Shown here piece by piece: positions 8,912-17,054 of a stretch of 60,820 nt of DNA (the first letter of the stretch is position 1; the number at the start of each line of letters is the position of its first letter). The DNA is from Candidatus Methylopumilus sp. GTDB lineage: Bacteria; Pseudomonadota; Gammaproteobacteria; Burkholderiales; Methylophilaceae. Under the pieces are notes generated by a model, which saw nothing but the letters and a program-made list of their open reading frames with translations, was not told the DNA's origin and made no database searches. Location: positions 1 through 60,820 of the forward strand of contig JAHEEA010000007.1 of the NCBI GenBank assembly GCA_024640945.1, written 5' to 3'. The position numbers and the translations under genes were made by a program.

Positions 8912-9310
8912 ATGTCGAATCCTAATCAAAAAATTGTGAAAAGAAATAGGCCTAAAAATCTGAATTTGTTCACGATTAGATTACCGATGCCAGCCTTGGT
9001 GTCGATTATGCACAGAGTGAGTGGTGCATTCCTATTTATGCTACTTCCTTTGTTGCTATGGTTGTTGCAACTAAGCTTGAGTAGCGATGCTAGTTTTGAG
9101 CAAGCGCAAGCGGTTCTCCATCATCCGCTTGCCAAGCTCATTTGTTTATCTGTCACTTGGGCTTACGCTCATCATGCGTGTGCGGGCGTTCGCCATTTAG
9201 CGTTAGATGCACATTATGGTTTGCGATTGAAATATGCCCGTGCAACCAGTCGTGCTGTATTAGTCGTGAGTATATTACTTACTCTATGGATGGGAGTTTG
9301 GTTATGGTAG
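8912..9310 (+). CDS. sdhC: Succinate dehydrogenase cytochrome b556 subunit SdhC
   Basis: This 132-residue membrane anchor of complex II has three predicted hydrophobic helices. The MHRVSG motif, with Ser and Arg near the quinone site, lies at about residue 32. The haem-ligand region AHHACAGVRHL is in the second helix. It starts one base after the malic enzyme stop; an in-frame start at 8873 lies inside the malic enzyme gene and is unlikely. The stop overlaps the sdhD start. With SdhD it anchors the SdhAB catalytic arm and passes electrons to quinone. Confidence 0.95.
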   Translation: MSNPNQKIVKRNRPKNLNLFTIRLPMPALVSIMHRVSGAFLFMLLPLLLWLLQLSLSSDASFEQAQAVLHHPLAKLICLSVTWAYAHHACAGVRHLALDAHYGLRLKYARATSRAVLVVSILLTLWMGVWLW

Positions 9311-9651
9311 ATCGCAGAAAACCTGCTCACGGGTTTAGTGACTGGGCGTGGCAGCGTGCAACGGCCATGACCATGTTGATTTACAGCATCATTATTTTGG
9401 TGCGTTTCGTTACTGATACACCAGCGCCTGGTGCAGCCGCTTGGCGAGCTTGGTTTACCCCTTGGGCGTTTAGAGCCCTCACTTTACTGTTTTTATGGGC
9501 ATTGATTTACCACGCTTGGTTAGGTGTTAAAGAAATTTTGATGGATTACGTTCACAACACAAGCCTACGAGCTAAGCTGCAAATGTTATTTGGTGCAGCT
9601 TTAGCGTTTTATGTTGTTTGGGCGACTTATATTATTTGGAGCTTGGCATAA
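9304..9651 (+). CDS. sdhD: Succinate dehydrogenase membrane anchor SdhD
   Basis: The 115-residue protein starts at ATG 9304, overlapping the sdhC stop by seven bases; longer in-frame starts would lie well inside sdhC. It has three hydrophobic helices and the [15 protein letters not shown] segment, in which the His (haem or quinone region) and the DY pair near the C-terminal helix are characteristic. SdhD forms the second half of the quinone and haem b site of complex II. The overlap with sdhC indicates coupled translation at equal stoichiometry. Confidence 0.95.
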   Translation: MVDRRKPAHGFSDWAWQRATAMTMLIYSIIILVRFVTDTPAPGAAAWRAWFTPWAFRALTLLFLWALIYHAWLGVKEILMDYVHNTSLRAKLQMLFGAALAFYVVWATYIIWSLA

Positions 9652-9652
9652 C

Positions 9653-11401
9653 ATGGCTGCAATGGAAATTAAGAAATACGATGCGATTGTGATTGGCGGT
9701 GGTGGCGCTGGATTACGTGCTGCTTTGCAATTGGCTGACAGTGGATTAAGTGTTGCAGTACTTTCAAAAGTATTCCCAACGCGTTCTCATACAGTCGCTG
9801 CACAAGGTGGGATTGCTGCTTCGCTAGGTAACGTGGGTGAAGATAATTGGCATTGGCATATGTATGACACGATTAAAGGTTCAGATTATCTAGGTGATCA
9901 GGACGCTATCGAGTTTATGTGTAAGAACGCTGCTGAAGCCATTTATGAGCTAGAGCATTTCGGCATGCCTTTTGATCGTTTAGAGAACGGCAAAATTTTC
10001 CAACGTCCATTTGGCGGAATGTCTAAAAAATACGGTGCTGAATCAGTAGCGCGTACTTGTGCAGTAGCAGATCGTACAGGGCATGCAATGTTGCACACGC
10101 TTTACCAACGTAATGTTTATGCGAAAACAGATTTTTTAATTGAATGGTTCGCGCTCGATTTAATTCGTGATGCTGAAGGTGACGTATTAGGTGTAACAGC
10201 CATGGAAATTGAAACGGGCAAGGTTTTTGCCCTTCATGCAAAAGCAACTATCTTTGCTACTGGTGGCGGTGGACGTATTTTCCAAGCGAGCACCAATGCG
10301 TTTATTAATACAGGTGATGGTTTGGGAATGGCGGCGCGTGCTGGCTTGCCTTTGCAAGATATGGAGTTTTGGCAATTCCACCCAACTGGCGTTGCGGGAT
10401 CAGGCGTTCTGATTACTGAAGGTGCGCGTGGAGAGGGTGGCTATTTATTGAATAGCCAGGGCGAGCGATTCATGGAGCGTTATGCGCCAAATGCAAAAGA
10501 TTTAGCAAGCCGTGATGTTGTTTCACGTGCAATTGCAACAGAAGTAAAAGAAGGTCGTGGCGTTGGTATCGACGGACAAGCTGTTCTGCTTAAGCTTGAT
10601 CACTTGTCTGAAAAAGTAATTGATAGTCGCTTGCCAGGCATTCGTAATATTGCGATTAAATTTGCGAATGTTGACCCCGTTTACTCACCGATCCCTATCG
10701 TTCCAACTGTGCATTACATGATGGGTGGTATTCCAACTAATCTTGATGGGCAAGTGATCGATGGCGATCAAGTTGTGAATGGTTTGTATGCAATTGGAGA
10801 GTGTGCGTGTGTGTCTGTCCACGGCGCTAATCGTTTAGGTTCTAACTCATTATTAGATTTAATGGTATTCGGCCGCGCTGCAGGAAATCATACGGTGAAG
10901 ACCGTTAGCAATACTACCCACAAACCTTTACCTGCTGACTTTGCTGATTTGACCCAGTCCCGTTTGGCGAGATTGGATGCACAGGTTTCAGGTGAGAACG
11001 TTGCCGAAGTTGGTGATGCAATGCGTAAAACAATGCAAGTGCATTGTGGGGTATTCCGCTTCCCTGAACTAATGAGTAAAGGCGTACGTGAAATCATGCA
11101 GGTTGAAGAGCGCATTAAATCATTAGAAATTAAAGATAAGAGCCAAGTATTTAATACAGCACGTATTGAGGCGCTGGAGTTAGAGAACTTGATTGAAGTA
11201 GCTAAAGCAACGATGGTTGCTGCCGAAGCACGTCAAGAGAGTCGAGGCGCACATTGCCGTGAAGATTTCGCTAATCGTGATGATGAAAAATGGCTTAAAC
11301 ATTCACTGCACTACAGTCAAGAAAACCGCCTTGCTTATAAGCCTGTGCGTCTAAAACCACTCACTGTTGATAGCTTCCCGCTAGTCGCAAGAACTTACTA
11401 A
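9653..11401 (+). CDS. sdhA: Succinate dehydrogenase flavoprotein subunit SdhA
   Basis: The start is taken at ATG 9653 ([17 protein letters not shown]), giving 582 residues, one base after sdhD. The FAD dinucleotide-binding glycines [10 protein letters not shown] are at about residues 14-23. The flavin-linking His lies in the SHTVAAQGG motif near residue 44. [13 protein letters not shown] and the C-terminal [14 protein letters not shown] segment match SdhA. It oxidises succinate to fumarate on the cytoplasmic face. In this locus the succinate would come from PrpB, independently of alpha-ketoglutarate dehydrogenase. Confidence 0.97.
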   Translation: MAAMEIKKYDAIVIGGGGAGLRAALQLADSGLSVAVLSKVFPTRSHTVAAQGGIAASLGNVGEDNWHWHMYDTIKGSDYLGDQDAIEFMCKNAAEAIYELEHFGMPFDRLENGKIFQRPFGGMSKKYGAESVARTCAVADRTGHAMLHTLYQRNVYAKTDFLIEWFALDLIRDAEGDVLGVTAMEIETGKVFALHAKATIFATGGGGRIFQASTNAFINTGDGLGMAARAGLPLQDMEFWQFHPTGVAGSGVLITEGARGEGGYLLNSQGERFMERYAPNAKDLASRDVVSRAIATEVKEGRGVGIDGQAVLLKLDHLSEKVIDSRLPGIRNIAIKFANVDPVYSPIPIVPTVHYMMGGIPTNLDGQVIDGDQVVNGLYAIGECACVSVHGANRLGSNSLLDLMVFGRAAGNHTVKTVSNTTHKPLPADFADLTQSRLARLDAQVSGENVAEVGDAMRKTMQVHCGVFRFPELMSKGVREIMQVEERIKSLEIKDKSQVFNTARIEALELENLIEVAKATMVAAEARQESRGAHCREDFANRDDEKWLKHSLHYSQENRLAYKPVRLKPLTVDSFPLVARTY

Positions 11402-11419
11402 TTGGGGCAAAGGATATCT

Positions 11420-12118
11420 ATGAAATTTTCAATCTATCGCTTTAATCCAGATGTTGATAAAGATCCTTATATGCAGGATTACGACATTGAGCTTGCTCCA
11501 GATACACGTATGTTGTTGGATGCATTAATTCAAATTAAAGAGCTTGATGACACATTGAGTTTACGTCGTTCATGTCGTGAGGGTGTGTGTGGCTCTGATG
11601 CAATGAATATTAACGGAAAAAATGGTTTGGCTTGTGTTACTCCACTAGAAGGAATTAAGCAGCCAGTTGTGTTACGTCCATTGCCAGGTCTTCCAGTCAT
11701 TCGTGATTTGATTGTTGATATGGAGCAATTTTTTGCTCATTACAATTCAATTAAGCCCTACCTCATTAATAATGATACGCCGCCAACGACAGAGCGTTTG
11801 CAATCGCCAGAAGATAGAGCAAAGTTAGATGGCCTTTATGAGTGTATTTTATGTGGTGCATGTACTGCCTCTTGCCCATCATTCTGGTGGAACCCAGATA
11901 AGTTTGTTGGTCCGGCTGGTTTAATGCAGGCATATCGTTTTATTTCGGATAGTCGAGATCAAGCGCAAGAAGAGCGTTTGGAAAACTTAGAAGATCCTTA
12001 TCGTTTGTATCGCTGTCATAACATTATGAACTGTGTGGATGTGTGTCCTAAAGGGTTAAATCCATCTAAAGCGATTAACGAGATTAAAGCCTTAAAAGTG
12101 AAGCAGAATTTTAAATAA
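11420..12118 (+). CDS. sdhB: Succinate dehydrogenase iron-sulfur subunit SdhB
   Basis: This 232-residue protein starts at ATG 11420; the TTG at 11402 directly after sdhA is less likely. The [2Fe-2S] cysteines are in SCREGVCGSDAM and NGLAC. The C-terminal ferredoxin domain has CILCGACTASCP and CHNIMNCVDVCPKG, supplying the [4Fe-4S] and [3Fe-4S] ligands. It relays electrons from SdhA flavin to the membrane quinone site. Its stop codon overlaps the sdhE start by one base (TAATG). Confidence 0.97.
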   Translation: MKFSIYRFNPDVDKDPYMQDYDIELAPDTRMLLDALIQIKELDDTLSLRRSCREGVCGSDAMNINGKNGLACVTPLEGIKQPVVLRPLPGLPVIRDLIVDMEQFFAHYNSIKPYLINNDTPPTTERLQSPEDRAKLDGLYECILCGACTASCPSFWWNPDKFVGPAGLMQAYRFISDSRDQAQEERLENLEDPYRLYRCHNIMNCVDVCPKGLNPSKAINEIKALKVKQNFK

Positions 12119-12405
12119 TGGAAAGCAAGTCTTTAGATAGCACTTCTTTAAAACGTATGGAGTGGCGTTGTCGCCGCGGTATGCTTGAATTGGATTTGTT
12201 ATTTACTGATTTTGTTAAGCAGTATTTACCGAACTTATCTGATTTGCAGATTCAGGCTTTAGATGAACTACTTGATTTGCCTGATCAGCAGTTATGGAAT
12301 TTAGTTTCAGATAGCAGTAGTTTGGAAAGTGAGCATCAAGAACAAATTATTGTTTGGCTGCGTGGTGAGCCTGCAATCTTAAGTGGTGACGCATCATTGC
12401 GTTAA
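12118..12405 (+). CDS. sdhE: FAD assembly factor SdhE
   Basis: This 95-residue protein belongs to the SdhE/YgfY family that promotes covalent flavinylation of SdhA. The diagnostic RGxxE motif appears as RRGMLELD at about residues 19-26, followed by the small helical domain. It is translationally coupled to sdhB. Length is typical (about 85-95 residues). Position directly after sdhB agrees with beta-proteobacterial sdhCDAB-sdhE operons. Confidence 0.93.
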   Translation: MESKSLDSTSLKRMEWRCRRGMLELDLLFTDFVKQYLPNLSDLQIQALDELLDLPDQQLWNLVSDSSSLESEHQEQIIVWLRGEPAILSGDASLR

Positions 12406-12420
12406 AAATAGGGAAATAAT

Positions 12421-13593
12421 ATGAGCCAACAACAAGCCCCAAATTCAGAAACCTACAACTCTGATCCTTACGCGAATGCAGATTATTGCCGCGTGGTTTC
12501 ACCACATGTTCTAGGCGATTACTGGCCTGGTATTCAGCTCTACTACCCACCTGTCAAATATTCGCCAGCACAGGGTATTTATGAAGATTTAGAAGCAGCA
12601 TCTAAACGTATGAAAAAACATGCGTTAAATACGCATGCTCACACTTTAATTTTTGACTTGGAAGATGGCTGCCGTCAAAAAGAAATGAGCCGTGATTTGC
12701 TCAGACAAGAGTTGCCAGCATTCATGAACGGCAATAAAAAAGTATCGATTGCAGTTCGTGTAAATCCGTTCAGAACTGAAGAATATGAGCGCGATATGGC
12801 TTTTGTGCGCGACATGGCGGATGTGATTGATGTGGTGATGTTGGCTAAAGCAGGCGAGGCTTATGGTGCTGCTGAAGTCCGCGACTTATCTAATTTGCTT
12901 ACTGGTTGGAACGATAAGTTAACGATACAACCAATTATTGAGCATCCTAAATCGCTCAAAATCGCGCATGAGTTATTGCAGTATTCAACTGTTAAACACG
13001 TTGTTTTTGGTATCCACGATTTTTCAAAAGCGATGGGTATTCATATCACACCAGAAAATTGGACCGAAGAGCTTAAGTATTATATGAATCAGCTCATGTT
13101 TGAAGCGCGTATTGCTGGTAAGGGCGTGATTGGTGGTGTGGAAACCTTAATCGGTTCAAGTAGCATGCCTGAGAAATTCTTAGAGCCACATGATGTTCGT
13201 CGTTGGCTCGATCTACACGGTGAAAATGAGTCCAGAATTGTTTATAAGCACGCATGCCAAGAAGCAGCGATGGGCTTAACCGGTAAGCAAGTGATTCATC
13301 CAGCCCATATTCATTTGTGTAAGGTTGCTTATACGCCATCACCAACTGAGATTTCTCAAAAAATTAAAATCCTAAAAGCGGCGATTGAAGCTGATGCGCT
13401 GCTTGGAGGTGCGATTAAATTTGAAGGCGAAATGCTTGATCCGCCTATGTTTGGTAAGGCTTTACAAACCTTGCTTCGCGCAAATGCCCTACGTGCATTA
13501 GGCCCAGAAGATACTAAGTTTGCACTTGCTGTGATGCAAATGTTGCCAACACAAGTGATCAGTCAAAACTGGCCATATGGCTTAATTCTATAA
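12421..13593 (+). CDS. Long CitE-superfamily (HpcH/HpaI) lyase
   Basis: This 390-residue protein is longer than usual malyl-CoA or CitE lyases (about 290-330) because of an N-terminal extension of about 60 residues. The acidic DLEDG motif is at residues 79-83, and a metal-site glutamate lies in IIEHPKS at about 180. The motif GIHDFSKAMG and the C-terminal CQEAAMGLTGKQVIHPAHI segment match the superfamily. Catalytic positions appear intact. It starts 15 bases after sdhE. From memory, many burkholderial clusters have citrate synthase at this point; here a lyase takes its place. A substrate such as malyl-CoA, citramalyl-CoA or a related 3-hydroxyacyl-CoA is plausible but not shown. Confidence 0.8.
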   Translation: MSQQQAPNSETYNSDPYANADYCRVVSPHVLGDYWPGIQLYYPPVKYSPAQGIYEDLEAASKRMKKHALNTHAHTLIFDLEDGCRQKEMSRDLLRQELPAFMNGNKKVSIAVRVNPFRTEEYERDMAFVRDMADVIDVVMLAKAGEAYGAAEVRDLSNLLTGWNDKLTIQPIIEHPKSLKIAHELLQYSTVKHVVFGIHDFSKAMGIHITPENWTEELKYYMNQLMFEARIAGKGVIGGVETLIGSSSMPEKFLEPHDVRRWLDLHGENESRIVYKHACQEAAMGLTGKQVIHPAHIHLCKVAYTPSPTEISQKIKILKAAIEADALLGGAIKFEGEMLDPPMFGKALQTLLRANALRALGPEDTKFALAVMQMLPTQVISQNWPYGLIL

Positions 13594-13646
13594 GCCTATT
13601 TTTAAGCTAAATTAATACCGAATATTAAGTTAAAGGGAGTAACCAA

Positions 13647-15293
13647 ATGTCAGCAACGACGACACAAGCACCATTCGCACCGTTTGAAAAATGGGTGTGG
13701 CAAGTGCCTGCACACTTTAATATTGGTGTTGCTTGTACTGATATCCATCTTGGTACGCCAACCGAATCAGCGATTGCAATGATTGTAGAAGATGACACGC
13801 TTGGTACTTCCGAAATTACCTTTGCTGGGCTATCAAAGCGAACTAGTCAATTTGCGCAGTTGCTTCGTAACATTGGAATCGATGCTGGTGATCGTGTACT
13901 CATTCGTTTGCCAAATAGTTTGGATTATCCGACAGCTTTTTTAGGAGCAATGAAGCGTGGAGCGATTTCAGTACCGACTTCTACTTTGCTCACGGCCGAT
14001 GAAGTTGTGTATTTGGCAAAAGATTCTGGCGCACGTGTGCTGGTGACTGATAAGGCTGCATGGAAAACATTACGTGAAGGCTTAAATGGCGTTGCTGGTT
14101 TAACTCATGTATTACTCTCTGGTGAGGGGGAATGTCTCCCTGCGGATGGATTAGAAGTATTAGATTTAGCTTCTGGTCTAGAAGCTATTGCCTCTTGGGA
14201 TGCGCCTCATCAAACTAAATCAGATGATCCTGCTTATTTGGTTTATACCTCTGGTACTACGGGTTATCCAAAAGGTGTATTACACGCCCATCGTTCAATG
14301 ATAGGTCGTCAGCCGGCATCTAAGTATTGGTTTGACTTTAGCCCGAACGGCGACCGGATTATGCATTCAGGTAAGTTCAATTGGACTTATGTGCTTGGTA
14401 CGGGTTTGATGGATCCACTTTACCAAGGAAAGACTGTCATCGTGCATGAAGGTAAAAACGATGCTAATACTTGGCCACGTTTGATTCAAAAGCACCAGGC
14501 AACAATTTTTATTGGCGTACCAACAATTTATCGTCAGATTTTGCAAAAGACAGAATTTGTACAAAAAGATTTGCCTAGCTTGCGCTACTGCATGAGTGCT
14601 GGCGAGCATTTGTCTGATGAAGTATTAGCGCAGTGGCATGAGCGCTTTGGTATTGATATTTATGAAGCGGTCGGCATGTCCGAGTTTTCATATTATTTAT
14701 GCGAAACAAAATCTCGCCCGATTCGTCCAGGTTCAGCAGGCTTTGCTCAGCCAGGTCATGATATTGCGTTGCTTGATCCAGAGACATTGCAACCTGTTGC
14801 ACAAGGTGAAGAGGGTGTCATTAGCGTTCCAGATACTGACCCAGGTCTATTTATCAACTATTGGAATCAACCTGAAGAAACAGCTAAACATAAACATGAT
14901 GGCTGGTTTATTACAGGTGATTTTGCGCGCATGGATGCTGATGGTTATATTTGGTTCTTAGGCCGTAAAGACGACATTATTAAGAGTTTTGGCTTCCGTG
15001 TTTCACCATATGAAGTTGAACGTGTATTGAAGTCTCATCCTGAAGTTGCAGATTGTGCTTCTGTTGCGGAAACGATTGAAAAAGATAAAGTCTTAGTGGT
15101 TGCATATATTATTCTGCAGCCAGGTAGTAAAGCGACTGCTGATGATTTATACGCGTTCGGTAAAAAACATTTGGCCGCATACAAAGCACCTAAAGTGGTT
15201 TATATTACAGACCAATTTCCACGCACTAAAAATGGCAAGATTTTACGCCGTGACGTGAATCCAAGTATTGCTTTGAGTAGATCAAGTACATGA
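13647..15293 (+). CDS. AMP-forming acyl-CoA synthetase (benzoate-CoA ligase-like)
   Basis: This 548-residue ANL-superfamily ligase adenylates a carboxylic acid and transfers it to CoA. The phosphate-binding motif YTSGTTGYPKG is at about residues 201-211, the GMSEFSYY acceptor motif near 347, the GDFARMD motif near 426, and the catalytic lysine in RTKNGKILRR close to the C-terminus. It has a strong ribosome-binding site (AAAGGGAG) and overlaps the fumarase start by four bases. The neighbours suggest a short dicarboxylic or hydroxy acid such as mesaconate, citramalate or propionate as substrate. It lacks the propionyl-CoA synthetase (PrpE) architecture of about 630 residues. Confidence 0.85.
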   Translation: MSATTTQAPFAPFEKWVWQVPAHFNIGVACTDIHLGTPTESAIAMIVEDDTLGTSEITFAGLSKRTSQFAQLLRNIGIDAGDRVLIRLPNSLDYPTAFLGAMKRGAISVPTSTLLTADEVVYLAKDSGARVLVTDKAAWKTLREGLNGVAGLTHVLLSGEGECLPADGLEVLDLASGLEAIASWDAPHQTKSDDPAYLVYTSGTTGYPKGVLHAHRSMIGRQPASKYWFDFSPNGDRIMHSGKFNWTYVLGTGLMDPLYQGKTVIVHEGKNDANTWPRLIQKHQATIFIGVPTIYRQILQKTEFVQKDLPSLRYCMSAGEHLSDEVLAQWHERFGIDIYEAVGMSEFSYYLCETKSRPIRPGSAGFAQPGHDIALLDPETLQPVAQGEEGVISVPDTDPGLFINYWNQPEETAKHKHDGWFITGDFARMDADGYIWFLGRKDDIIKSFGFRVSPYEVERVLKSHPEVADCASVAETIEKDKVLVVAYIILQPGSKATADDLYAFGKKHLAAYKAPKVVYITDQFPRTKNGKILRRDVNPSIALSRSST

Positions 15294-16816
15294 GTCTAAA
15301 TAAACCTATCATCACTAAAGCTGACTTTGTTGCGAGCGTCGCAGATGCTTTGCAATTCATGTCTTATTACCATCCTGTGGATTTCATCCAAGCTTTAGGT
15401 CAGGCTTACGAGCATGAGCAATCGGCAGCAGCTAAAGATGCGATTGCTCAAATTTTAACTAATTCTCGTATGTGTGCAGAGGGTAAGCGTCCCATCTGCC
15501 AAGACACAGGCATCGTAGTGGCTTTTGTGAATGTTGGCACAGACGTACAGTGGGAGCAGGGCGCTGATATTGAGGCTTGGGTGAATGAAGGTGTGCGTCA
15601 GGCTTATATGTTGCCTGAAAATCCCCTTAGAGCCTCAATTGTAGCTGATCCAGCAGGGAGACGTAACAATACTAAAGACAACACACCTGCAGTCGTGCAT
15701 ATCCGATTAGTACCTGGCAATACAGTTGAAGTGAACGTTGCTGCCAAGGGTGGCGGATCAGAGAATAAAGCTAAATTAGCTATGCTCAATCCATCAGACA
15801 GTATCGTTGATTGGATTTTGAGTGTGGTGCAAGACATGGGTGCTGGTTGGTGTCCACCTGGTGTCTTAGGTGTTGGTATTGGTGGAACAGCTGAGAAAGC
15901 TGTGTTGTTGGCTAAAGAATCGCTCATGCAACCACTTGATTTAGCAGATCTACGTAAACGTGGTGCAAGTAACCGAATTGAAGAGTTGCGCCTGGAATTG
16001 GCAGATAAAATAAATGGGCTTGGTATTGGCGCTCAAGGATTGGGTGGATTGACCACAGTACTTGATGTCAAGATTTTAGATTACCCAACGCATGCGGCTT
16101 CATTGCCTGTTGCCGTAATTCCTAATTGTGCTGCGACGCGTCATGCACATTTTGTGCTTGATGGCTCTGGCCCTGTTACACAAACACCTCCTGATTTAAA
16201 TGATTGGCCTGATGTAACTTGGGCGCCAAACCAAGGCTCACGTCGTGTGGATTTGAATTTGGTAACGGCGCAGGATGTTCAAACTTGGCAGCCAGGTGAA
16301 ACCTTGTTGTTAAGTGGCAAGTTATTAACGGGTCGTGATGCAGCACATAAGCGCATTTCAGAAATTTTAGCCCGCGGTGAATCATTACCTGAAGGCGTTG
16401 ATTTTACTAATCGTTTCATTTATTACGTTGGCCCCGTTGATCCGGTAGGTGCTGAGGCCGTTGGCCCGGCTGGTCCAACTACAGCAACGCGTATGGATAA
16501 GTTTACCGATATGATGCTTGATAAAACAGGCTTACTCGGCATGGTAGGAAAAGCCGAGCGCGGGGATGAGACCATTAGCTCAATTAAAAAACACCATTCT
16601 GTTTATTTAATTGCGGTTGGTGGTGCAGCTTATTTAGTTTCCAAATCAATTCAATCCGCACGGGTGGTTGCCTTTGCGGATTTAGGCATGGAAGCGATTT
16701 ATGAATTTGATGTTAAAGATATGCCTGTTACAGTTGCGGTGGATGCCCAAGGTATATCAGTCCATACTACTGGCCCTGAAAAATGGCATCAAATCGCTAT
16801 TAACCAGAAAAGTTAA
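15290..16816 (+). CDS. fumA: Class I fumarate hydratase (Fe-S dependent)
   Basis: This 508-residue protein is a single-chain class I fumarase with fused alpha and beta domains. Cysteine-containing segments typical of the [4Fe-4S] site are SRMCAEGKRPICQDTG near residue 61 and IPNCAATRHAHF near 276; the C-terminal domain contains GPAGPTTATRMD. It hydrates fumarate to malate, linking SDH to malic enzyme in the same operon. Class I fumarases can also act as mesaconases (mesaconate to citramalate), as reported for Burkholderia xenovorans, which is relevant given the mesaconyl-CoA-type genes here. ATGA overlap with the synthetase gene shows coupling. Confidence 0.94.
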   Translation: MSLNKPIITKADFVASVADALQFMSYYHPVDFIQALGQAYEHEQSAAAKDAIAQILTNSRMCAEGKRPICQDTGIVVAFVNVGTDVQWEQGADIEAWVNEGVRQAYMLPENPLRASIVADPAGRRNNTKDNTPAVVHIRLVPGNTVEVNVAAKGGGSENKAKLAMLNPSDSIVDWILSVVQDMGAGWCPPGVLGVGIGGTAEKAVLLAKESLMQPLDLADLRKRGASNRIEELRLELADKINGLGIGAQGLGGLTTVLDVKILDYPTHAASLPVAVIPNCAATRHAHFVLDGSGPVTQTPPDLNDWPDVTWAPNQGSRRVDLNLVTAQDVQTWQPGETLLLSGKLLTGRDAAHKRISEILARGESLPEGVDFTNRFIYYVGPVDPVGAEAVGPAGPTTATRMDKFTDMMLDKTGLLGMVGKAERGDETISSIKKHHSVYLIAVGGAAYLVSKSIQSARVVAFADLGMEAIYEFDVKDMPVTVAVDAQGISVHTTGPEKWHQIAINQKS

Positions 16817-16824
16817 TGATTAAT

Positions 16825-16858
16825 AAAAGAGGCTATAAAATTACTTAGCCCCCTTTTT
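16825..16858 (+). terminator. Probable Rho-independent terminator after fumA
   Basis: GGCTA (16831-16835) pairs with TAGCC (16846-16850), and after a small bulge AAAAG (16825-16829) pairs with CTTTT (16853-16857). The 3' side ends in a T-run. The position, nine bases after the fumA stop, fits the end of the rightward operon. The stem is interrupted, so strength is uncertain. Confidence 0.5.
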
Positions 16859-17054
16859 GAATATTGATAAGACTTCAATTCAATTATTATCCAGTGCCAT
16901 AATTTCTTTGGCTAAAGAATAAAACGCTATTCGTAATACTTAAATTCCGTACGGCTTACGATTTGAGTATTAAGTTCGATGACATCACACGCTAAATTGC
17001 CTCATAATGACGTTGATTTTTTGCAACATTGATTAACGTATTTTTGGAACATCC
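16859..17054 (+). promoter_or_regulatory. mutS upstream region with a palindrome and inverted repeats
   Basis: The gap before mutS holds a CCGTACGG palindrome (16947-16954), an inverted CGTAA/TTACG pair and an inverted AATACT/AGTATT pair (16935-16940 and 16966-16971) arranged around it. A CATAAT at 17003-17008 is a possible -10 element for mutS. I see no open reading frame of note. Confidence 0.35.
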
